6,744 bases of DNA from CALAGJ01 sp964293305 (GTDB lineage: Bacteria > Bacteroidota > Bacteroidia > Chitinophagales > Chitinophagaceae), in NCBI GenBank assembly GCA_964293305.1, contig CAXYYO010000067.1:1-6744 (forward strand), given 5' to 3'. How positions within the stretch are numbered: position 1 is the stretch's first letter; every line of letters begins with the position of its first letter. The translations under genes were made by a program, and so were the position numbers. The notes under the pieces were generated by a model that saw only the letters and a program-made list of their open reading frames with translations, was not told the origin of the DNA and ran no database searches. Shown here piece by piece: positions 1 through 4,161 of this stretch.

Positions 1-116
1 AGATTATGGGTGAATACTTTGCACAGCCTTACCCTGCACGTGCAGCATTAGGCGTGGCAAGCTTACCCAAAGGTGCTTTAGTCGAAATGGATGGCATTGT
101 CATTATTAATAACTAA
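1..116 (+). CDS. ridA: RidA family enamine/imine deaminase, C-terminal fragment
   Basis: This is the last 37 codons of a gene that enters from the left edge; the first complete codon starts at base 3. The visible protein contains YFAQPYPARAALGVASLP followed by KGALVEMDGIVIIN. That is the standard C-terminal signature of the RidA/YjgF/YER057c/UK114 family: aromatic-rich loop, PAR-x-A motif, short helix, LP-K-x-x-LVE-(I/M) strand. Family members are cytosolic trimers that hydrolyse reactive 2-aminoacrylate and related enamines/imines made by PLP enzymes such as threonine dehydratase. The catalytic arginine of RidA lies in the conserved PAR segment near the C terminus, and an arginine is present here. 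The start, N-terminal half and upstream context are outside the window, so the exact subfamily (true RidA or a Rid2-7 paralogue) cannot be settled. Confidence 0.85.
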   Translation, partial: IMGEYFAQPYPARAALGVASLPKGALVEMDGIVIINN

Positions 117-172
117 AAATCATATCGTTAAATATTTTTATCAAACACCACCAATAAAGTTAATGCCAGTCA

Positions 173-202
173 GTTAAGGATTTTAGAAATAAAGTCCTTA
201 AC
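173..202. other. Strong inverted repeat (12-bp stem hairpin)
   Basis: GTTAAGGATTTT (173-184) pairs with AAAGTCCTTAAC (191-202) through a 6-base loop, with a single U-G pair. It lies 56 bases after the ridA stop. Neither strand has a clean run of T immediately after the stem, so it is not a textbook intrinsic terminator. It could still protect the 3' end of the ridA mRNA or be part of the structured region that follows. Confidence 0.6.
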
Positions 203-227
203 CTCTTAGTTCTTCACAACGGAGTCT

Positions 228-233
228 TATAAT
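228..233 (+). promoter_or_regulatory. Perfect TATAAT box, possible promoter for a non-coding RNA
   Basis: A consensus sigma-70 -10 hexamer is present, but the best -35 at suitable spacing (TTAGTT, 206-211, 16-base gap) is poor. If it is active, transcription would start near 240, run through the hairpin cluster at 267-329, and could end at the terminator at 493-519. In an AT-rich genome a lone TATAAT can arise by chance. Confidence 0.3.
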
Positions 234-239
234 TTTTAA

Positions 240-519
240 ATCAAATACTTGGAGCTCATCTATTACTTTGGGTAAGCCCAAATGAGAAGCAGAGCTTCGC
301 AAGAAAGGCATCTTGCGGCGCAGTGCGCCTCACCACAAAACTCGTCAAATCTCTTTTATTGATTAATAAATCGCAGAAACCTTACTTTTTTAAAATAGTT
401 TTGCCTCGAACAGTTGCGGATGACGTTTCCGCGTATCTAATAACATTATGAATTTAAAAAATAAAATGCCAATCAATTTCTTAACCGACTAGCACCAACC
501 AATGAATTGGTGTTTTTTT
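240..519 (+). ncRNA. Candidate structured RNA or dispersed intergenic repeat
   Basis: This part of the 513-bp gap between ridA and bfd has no convincing gene but is dense in hairpins. TTTGGG/CCCAAA lies at 267-282, GAAGC/GCTTC at 286-298, CGCAAGA/TCTTGCG at 298-317, GGCGC/GCGCC at 317-329 and GCGGA/TCCGC at 416-432. A terminator-like hairpin with a T run closes the region at 493-519. The first four hairpins are almost back to back, and 286-329 is noticeably GC-richer than its surroundings. Two overlapping frames are open: 26 codons from the ATG at 282 to 362, and a frame without an ATG from 233 to 451 that ends in KIVLPRTVADDVSAYLITL. Neither has a ribosome-binding site. I consider an Acinetobacter-type intergenic repeat or a small RNA more likely than a coding gene. 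I cannot name a family. Confidence 0.35.
493..519 (+). terminator. Probable intrinsic terminator in the ridA-bfd gap
   Basis: CACCAA (493-498) pairs with TTGGTG (507-512) and is followed directly by seven T (513-519). The stem is short and AT-rich, so it is moderate in strength. It lies 376 bases past the ridA stop and just upstream of the bfd promoter. It would end either a long ridA transcript or an independent RNA made in the gap. Confidence 0.55.
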
Positions 520-564
520 ATTCAAAAATCCAATTAAAATGAATAACATTTCAAATGAAATACA

Positions 565-592
565 TTGACAAACGATAACAATTATCAATAAT
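565..592 (+). promoter_or_regulatory. Probable bfd promoter (sigma-70 type)
   Basis: A perfect -35 hexamer TTGACA (565-570) is followed after 16 bases by AATAAT (587-592), five of six matches to TATAAT. An overlapping TAATAT (589-594, 18-base gap) is an alternative. The start of transcription would fall near 600, giving a leader of about 30 bases before the bfd ATG at 630. A Fur-like box fills the spacer. Confidence 0.6.
573..587. promoter_or_regulatory. Probable Fur box over the bfd promoter
   Basis: The inverted repeat GATAA-CAA-TTATC (574-586) aligns with the 7-1-7 Fur consensus (TGATAAT-n-ATTATCA) at 12 of the 14 defined positions; only bases 573 and 579 differ. It lies between the -35 and -10 of the bfd promoter, where Fe-Fur binding would block RNA polymerase. 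Iron repression of bfd, and so release of stored iron under starvation, is established for other gammaproteobacteria such as Escherichia coli and Pseudomonas. Its operation here is inferred. Confidence 0.65.
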
Positions 593-629
593 ATCACTTA
601 TCCCATTTCACTCTTATGGTCAGTCTCAA

Positions 630-824
630 ATGTACGTTTGTTTATGTCGTGGTATTACCGATCAAGATATTAAAGATGCCGTAGCAAATGGTGCTGAAAG
701 CTATCGTGAAATTCGTGATTTACTTGATCTAGGAACATGTTGTGGTCGATGCGCACCAGAAGCTCGCGCGATCATTAGTGATGAACTCTCAGATCTGGCT
801 GCCCGTCTGTCTTATGCCGCTTAA
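630..824 (+). CDS. bfd: Bacterioferritin-associated ferredoxin
   Basis: The 64-residue protein starts MYVCLCRGIT, nearly identical to the N terminus of known Bfd proteins. It carries the [2Fe-2S] ligand pattern C4-x-C6-x31-C38-x2-C41, with the second pair in CCGRCAPEAR. Bfd is a small cytosolic ferredoxin that docks on bacterioferritin near the haem and passes electrons through it to reduce and release stored ferric iron. The length is typical of the family (about 60-75 residues). C37 is an additional cysteine next to ligand C38. There is no clear Shine-Dalgarno sequence before the ATG at 630; an ATG at 616 is in another frame, and homology supports 630. The gene has its own promoter with a Fur-like box and its own terminator, and lies 249 bases upstream of bfr in the same orientation. 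It is therefore functionally paired with bfr but probably transcribed separately. Confidence 0.95.
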   Translation: MYVCLCRGITDQDIKDAVANGAESYREIRDLLDLGTCCGRCAPEARAIISDELSDLAARLSYAA

Positions 825-854
825 AATTCTATTCTTATAATCATACCGTTTTGA

Positions 855-868
855 TGATCGAAAGATCA
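855..868 (+). other. GAAA-tetraloop hairpin after bfd
   Basis: TGATC (855-859) and GATCA (864-868) enclose GAAA, a stable GNRA-type tetraloop. It lies between the bfd stop and the bfd terminator, so it would form in the 3' untranslated region of the bfd mRNA and may slow 3' decay. It is short, so chance is possible. Confidence 0.4.
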
Positions 869-875
869 CTCCTCC

Positions 876-903
876 CCCGCTTATGACTCTAAGCGGGTTT
901 TTT
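876..903 (+). terminator. Strong intrinsic terminator of bfd
   Basis: CCCGCTTA (876-883) pairs perfectly with TAAGCGGG (890-897) around a 6-base loop, followed by six T (898-903). This is a textbook rho-independent terminator 52 bases after the bfd stop. It indicates that bfd and bfr are not one simple operon. Confidence 0.9.
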
Positions 904-944
904 CTGCTTTTCTCATGCTAAATGAACGCTTTAATTGCTCTTGA

Positions 945-972
945 TTGCGATTTTCATTTGCCGTTCTATAAA
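945..972 (+). promoter_or_regulatory. Possible bfr promoter
   Basis: TTGCGA (945-950) and TATAAA (967-972, five of six matches to the -10 consensus) are 16 bases apart in the 170-base gap between the bfd terminator and bfr. Because a terminator separates the genes, bfr needs its own promoter, and this is the best candidate I see. I see no convincing Fur box here, in contrast to bfd. Confidence 0.35.
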
Positions 973-1061
973 TTACTCGCCATTATTTCTGTTCTTGTTT
1001 AAAATAATTGCAATAATAATTTTTGATTGCCTGACAAATGGTTAAGGCAGAAATTGTTGAT

Positions 1062-1065
1062 GGAG
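1062..1065 (+). promoter_or_regulatory. Ribosome-binding site that decides the bfr start
   Basis: GGAG ends eight bases before the ATG at 1074. The in-frame ATG at 1038 has no comparable site (it follows CTGACAA) and would add 12 residues not found in bacterioferritins. This supports 1074 as the true start. Confidence 0.8.
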
Positions 1066-1073
1066 TATTTCCC

Positions 1074-1538
1074 ATGAAAGGCAATCGCGATGTGATTAAT
1101 CAGTTAAATCAGGTGCTGTTCCACCATTTAACGGCTATTAACCAATATTTTCTCCATTCACGTATGTTTAATGACTGGGGAATTGAACAATTGGGTTCTG
1201 CGGAATACAAAGAATCGATTCAGCAAATGAAACATGCGGATAAAATTATTGAACGTATTTTATTTTTAGAAGGTTTACCGAATTTACAACATTTAGGTAA
1301 ATTATATATTGGCCAACACACCATTGAAGTGCTCAATTGTGATGTGCGTAAGGTCAAAGAAAATATTGAAACATTACAAAAAACCGTCAGCCTAGCGGAA
1401 CAAGAACTTGATTATGTCACCCGTGACCTTGTGCAAGAAATTTTAGAAAAAGAAGAAGCTTACTGGGACTGGACCACAACTCAACTCGATTTAGCTGAAA
1501 AAATGGGCATTGAAAATTATATTCAAAGTCAAATTTAA
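1074..1538 (+). CDS. bfr: Bacterioferritin subunit (haem-ligand type, ferroxidase centre degraded)
   Basis: The 154-residue protein begins MKGNRDVINQLNQVL and aligns without gaps with E. coli Bfr over almost its whole length. Shared landmarks include AINQYFLH-x-RMF, ESI-x-x-MKHAD, ERILFLEGLPNLQ, LGKL-x-IG and LDL-x-x-KMG. Bacterioferritin is a cytosolic 24-subunit shell that oxidises and stores iron, with haem bound between subunit pairs. The haem ligand Met52 is present. However, of the six di-iron ferroxidase ligands (Glu18, Glu51, His54, Glu94, Glu127, His130 in E. coli numbering) only His54 and Glu127 remain. The others are His18, Gln51, Val94 and Tyr130, and the inner-surface iron residues His46 and Asp50 are Lys46 and Gln50. 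The subunit therefore probably cannot oxidise iron itself; it may mix with an active subunit encoded elsewhere or serve haem-mediated iron release with Bfd. The start at 1074 is chosen over the in-frame ATG at 1038 by homology and its GGAG site. Confidence 0.92.
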   Translation: MKGNRDVINQLNQVLFHHLTAINQYFLHSRMFNDWGIEQLGSAEYKESIQQMKHADKIIERILFLEGLPNLQHLGKLYIGQHTIEVLNCDVRKVKENIETLQKTVSLAEQELDYVTRDLVQEILEKEEAYWDWTTTQLDLAEKMGIENYIQSQI

Positions 1539-1544
1539 TCCAAA

Positions 1545-1574
1545 AAAATAGCCAGTCAATTGACTGGCTATTTT
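1545..1574. terminator. Bidirectional terminator between bfr and pglL
   Basis: A perfect 30-bp palindrome (half-site AAAATAGCCAGTCAA) fills the 48-base gap between the convergent stops of bfr (1538) and pglL (1587). For the minus-strand pglL transcript the stem is followed by a total of seven U (bases 1548-1542). For bfr the trailing U run (1571-1574) is only four long, so termination is probably stronger for pglL. Confidence 0.88.
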
Positions 1575-1586
1575 GCATTTGGGGTT

Positions 1587-3224
1587 CTACTTTTTAGAAA
1601 TGGGCTGTGCTAGTGAAGCATAATCCAGATCCATTTTTCCTAATTTTTTCAGTAGCCACAGCTGATGTTTGGCTTCTTTTTCATGACCATTAAAAGCCAG
1701 TGCTTTGGCATATTTAATCAAATCATATTTGGTCGGATAGTTTAAAACCATTTCCCGAATTTCGTTTAATTCCTGCTGATTAAGCTTGGTATATGGACTC
1801 ATACGAATCCATGCAATCCGTCGGTCAAATTCTTCAAGCAAATAAATGGGCTTTTGATTGGTTATTTTTTCAGGTGTTTTTTCATAACGTATCGATTGAT
1901 TCAGTTTTGCAGCAGCAACCGAATAATCTCGAATAATCAATCCCAATAACAACAGTGACACAACATAAAGCCCACGCATATAATTGGGTGAAAGCGTAAT
2001 GGTCTTGATATTGGATTGTTGTGATTGTACTAGCCCCAGAATAAAGCCAACAGGAAGCAAGAAATAAGCATAATATTGCGGGAATTCGAGCATGGCATGA
2101 ACCAGCACCGCCCCAATCATCAATATACCAATCACCGACTCCACTGAATTGACATGCTTATTCAGCTGATAGCCCCAATAACCAAAGTAGGCCAAAAATG
2201 GAATACCGATCAGCAAGCCATTCCACAACACAAAATCAAGAATGAAATTATGTGCGCTACGTATCCAGACGGGTCCCTGAAAATGATCACTGACCAGAGT
2301 ATAAGCCACACTGGTTTGATTCCAACCATAGCCCCACCAAGGGCGATCTAAAATGGCATGCAGCATTTGCTCCCAAATGGCTAAGCGAGACATATCCCCT
2401 GTTGCACGCTCAGCAGCCGTTTTGGTTTGAGCGATATCGACATTTGTAACATGTCCAATCCATTGCGTAGCAATCGGTAATAGCGCAATTAAACCAATAA
2501 AGAGTGCAAGCCATGCAAGCGTGTAATACCACTTAAGTGTGATCAATCCCTTATATTGCTGATAAGTGCCGTAAACAAGGATACATAAGCACGCTACCCA
2601 AGAAGTACGAGACTGACTAAGTGCCACAGCAAAGATCAAAATAAAGCTACAAAGACTGAGAACCCACGTTTTTATTTTCTGTTTTTCATATAAATATACG
2701 CAACCGAGTAATGACATGATTAAAAATGTCGCCATGTTATTCGGTTGAGCAAAGTTTGCGTAGGGTCGAACAGCATTTTGCATATTCACCATACCCGGAA
2801 TATGGGCATCTAGAGTTAACCACTGGCAAATGGCAATGATGCCTGTCAATGTTCCGGACAAGAGCACAACTGTGCTAAAGCCAATAAAAATCTTTTCTCG
2901 GTCAAGTTTGCTTTGGGTCAGGTTATATCCCAACACGCTGCAAAGCCAGAACCCAATAACAAAGAGTGAACAGAGTAAGGCTTTGTCAAAGAAGAAGAGC
3001 TCACCGTAGAAATATTGTAATAGAGGCACGCCAGCCAGAAACAATAAAGGTAAACCGATAACAGGCAACTTAATCCTATCTTTTAGATAGATAGCAGCAA
3101 GGGCAAACAAGGATAAAAAGGCGAACAACTCGCCTGTATAGGTTACCCACGGGCGGTAATGGATAGGCAAAAGCCAACCGAGGGCAATGAATACACTGGC
3201 TAAGAGGAGTAGAAGGAATTTCAT
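1587..3224 (-). CDS. pglL: PglL-type general protein O-oligosaccharyltransferase
   Basis: The 545-residue polytopic inner-membrane protein has roughly a dozen hydrophobic segments up to residue 435 and a soluble, TPR-like C-terminal tail of about 110 residues. Order: N-terminal PglL_A-like part (LGWLLPIHYRPWVTYTGEL, 15-33), a periplasmic loop with RPYANFAQPNN (153-163), then SQSRTSW (203-209), the Wzy_C core with a large loop containing RPWWGYGWNQ (294-303), and SAHNFILDFVLWNG (323-336), whose His325 matches the essential histidine of PglL/WaaL enzymes. PglL moves a lipid-linked oligosaccharide onto serine or threonine of periplasmic proteins. In Acinetobacter a TfpO serves pilin and a PglL serves many proteins; this gene, not directly behind pilA and with the longer tail, fits the general enzyme. 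The ATG at 3224 has no good ribosome-binding site, but the hydrophobic start matches TfpO. Its identity as an OTase rather than an O-antigen ligase rests on context and the N-terminal motif. Confidence 0.88.
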   Translation of the reverse strand: MKFLLLLLASVFIALGWLLPIHYRPWVTYTGELFAFLSLFALAAIYLKDRIKLPVIGLPLLFLAGVPLLQYFYGELFFFDKALLCSLFVIGFWLCSVLGYNLTQSKLDREKIFIGFSTVVLLSGTLTGIIAICQWLTLDAHIPGMVNMQNAVRPYANFAQPNNMATFLIMSLLGCVYLYEKQKIKTWVLSLCSFILIFAVALSQSRTSWVACLCILVYGTYQQYKGLITLKWYYTLAWLALFIGLIALLPIATQWIGHVTNVDIAQTKTAAERATGDMSRLAIWEQMLHAILDRPWWGYGWNQTSVAYTLVSDHFQGPVWIRSAHNFILDFVLWNGLLIGIPFLAYFGYWGYQLNKHVNSVESVIGILMIGAVLVHAMLEFPQYYAYFLLPVGFILGLVQSQQSNIKTITLSPNYMRGLYVVSLLLLGLIIRDYSVAAAKLNQSIRYEKTPEKITNQKPIYLLEEFDRRIAWIRMSPYTKLNQQELNEIREMVLNYPTKYDLIKYAKALAFNGHEKEAKHQLWLLKKLGKMDLDYASLAQPISKK

Positions 3225-3261
3225 GATTAGATCAGTGAAAATAGAATGGGCATATGATAAT

Positions 3262-3286
3262 AAAAAAGTAGATTAAATGATAATCT
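3262..3286 (-). terminator. Weak terminator-like hairpin upstream of pglL
   Basis: On the minus strand AGATTA and TAATCT (3281-3286 and 3270-3275) form a 6-bp stem with a 5-base loop, followed after two bases by six T (3267-3262). It would end transcription of the broken gene upstream and separate it from pglL, which would then need its own promoter in 3225-3262. The stem is all AT apart from one pair, so it is weak. Confidence 0.4.
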
Positions 3287-3312
3287 GCTTTTCTTACATC
3301 GTTCTTAATGAT

Positions 3313-3613
3313 TTAGTGCCATGGGCGTAAGTCTACAATTTTGACTACATTGGCTTTTTGATCTATCAAAACAGTCATATCTACAACATTGGCTTTCATC
3401 GATAAAAATGCGGTTGCCTGTGGGTATTTTGCTAAGATTTTTTCCACATCGGTTTTGTTATTGTACTGCTGTAATAATTCAAGTTTTTGTTCGCGTTGTT
3501 ACATTTGTTTTTTGCTTTGTTTAATTCCACATAACGCTCTGGACGTTGTGCAATCGAAATACCACCCAATACTTCTGCAAACATATCATCACTACGCCGC
3601 TCAGCATCTAGAC
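3313..3613 (-). pseudogene. Remnant of an unidentified gene, with frameshift and nonsense mutation
   Basis: Two adjoining minus-strand frames give protein-like sequence that reads as one product. The first part runs SLDAERRSDDMFAEVLGG, ISIAQRPERYVELNKAK (to about 3508). The second, in another frame from about 3498 to the stop at 3313, runs QREQKLELLQQYNNKTDVEK, ILAKYPQATAFLSMKANVVD, MTVLIDQKANVVKIVDLRPWH. The junction falls at a six-A run on the minus strand (3513-3508); one extra A would restore the frame. Just after it, the second frame carries an in-frame TAA (3501-3499). Two separate lesions argue for real decay rather than one sequencing error. No start codon or N-terminal region is visible, because the stop of the second pilin gene lies immediately upstream. 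The tail alternates charged helix-like and beta-like stretches; I do not recognise the family. Confidence 0.7.
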
Positions 3614-4033
3614 TTAATTTAATATACACTGTTTTGGAATAAATTTACCAACAATGTTTAAAACATGGCAATCATAAACACCATCCGAACTTCTACTCAA
3701 ATATATCTCTGCATTACTTCCAAAGAGTTCGTCATTTTTAAATGAACAAGTGATTGCTTTAGCAGCAGCAAGGGTCACAACACTAGGTGCATTCACTGTT
3801 ATATTACAATACTCAGACTTAACATTAGAAAGTTGATTTAATGGGTTTGCCCCTGAGTAATTTTCATTAAAAATTAGCTCATAATCATTTCTTAATGAAG
3901 AAATTTCAGTCAAAGCCGTTGTAATGATTGATCTTTTCACATGATTACTGTAAGAAATCACTGCTATAGAAGCTAAAATACTAATAATGGTAATTGCGAT
4001 CATCAATTCAATTAAAGTAAAACCTTTATTCAT
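3614..4033 (-). CDS. Divergent type IV pilin-like protein (second pilin)
   Basis: This 139-residue prepilin has a short leader MNKG, a cleavage site before Phe, and the class III signal FTLIELMI with the essential Glu5, so PilD-type processing and methylation are expected. It is a paralogue of the PilA encoded at 5685-6152; for example ITTALTEIS matches ITAALAEIS, and both have four cysteines (here C76, C96, C122, C136). In the mature helix, Gly14 is Ser and Pro22 is Ile, and the C terminus is PKQCILN, with no final serine. It is probably a minor or specialised pilin, or a diverging duplicate; the sequence does not decide which. The start at 4033 is chosen because it gives the class III leader, and GGGGG (4044-4040) lies six bases upstream; a longer in-frame start at 4075 would overlap the promoter. 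Its own sigma-54 promoter lies at 4059-4074, 128 bases downstream of the tfpO stop. Confidence 0.85.
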   Translation of the reverse strand: MNKGFTLIELMIAITIISILASIAVISYSNHVKRSIITTALTEISSLRNDYELIFNENYSGANPLNQLSNVKSEYCNITVNAPSVVTLAAAKAITCSFKNDELFGSNAEIYLSRSSDGVYDCHVLNIVGKFIPKQCILN

Positions 4034-4058
4034 GATATACCCCCTTTTTTTATAATAT

Positions 4059-4074
4059 AGCAAGTAACATGCCA
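4059..4074 (-). promoter_or_regulatory. Sigma-54 promoter of the second pilin gene
   Basis: On the minus strand the sequence TGGCAT-GTTAC-TTGCT (4074 to 4059) matches the RpoN consensus TGGCAY-N5-TTGCW at every defined position, with the invariant GG and GC 12 bases apart. Transcription would start near 4048, leaving a leader of about 15 bases that still contains the GGGGG ribosome-binding site (4044-4040). Sigma-54 control by PilS/PilR is established for pilA in Pseudomonas aeruginosa. Confidence 0.8.
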
Positions 4075-4136
4075 ATTTATTTTTTTATTTTAATTCAACA
4101 TCTTAAACAAACAATAGCAACCTTTTAATATTTTTA

Positions 4137-4151
4137 TGACATATTTTGACA
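4137..4151 (-). promoter_or_regulatory. Possible activator (PilR-like) binding repeats
   Basis: Two copies of TGTCA on the minus strand (4151-4147 and 4141-4137) are exactly 10 bases apart, one helical turn, about 65-75 bases upstream of the sigma-54 -24 element. PilR of P. aeruginosa binds repeated TGTC-containing sites upstream of pilA. The assignment is inferred from motif and position. Confidence 0.4.
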
Positions 4152-4161
4152 GTTTTAAACA

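Noticed and set aside
1038..1073. Upstream in-frame start for bfr
   Set aside because: It would add 12 residues absent from bacterioferritins and has no ribosome-binding site; GGAG at 1062-1065 serves the ATG at 1074.
1545..1574. Perfect 30-bp palindrome considered as an operator or recombination site
   Set aside because: Its place between convergent stops and the flanking A/T runs are fully explained by a bidirectional terminator.
2154..2351. Plus-strand open frame of 65 codons
   Set aside because: It lies entirely antisense to pglL, has no ribosome-binding site and no recognisable domain, while the opposite strand encodes a clear membrane protein.
3389..3622. Plus-strand open frame of 77 codons
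   Set aside because: Antisense to the gene remnant at 3313-3613; its cysteine-rich translation is a low-complexity by-product of the T-rich strand.
4034..4075. Upstream in-frame start for the second pilin
   Set aside because: The added residues would destroy the short class III prepilin leader, and the stretch contains the sigma-54 promoter and ribosome-binding site.
3225..4161. Insertion sequence or transposon as the cause of the pilin/tfpO block
   Set aside because: I found no transposase fragment, terminal inverted repeats or target duplication at the edges of the block.
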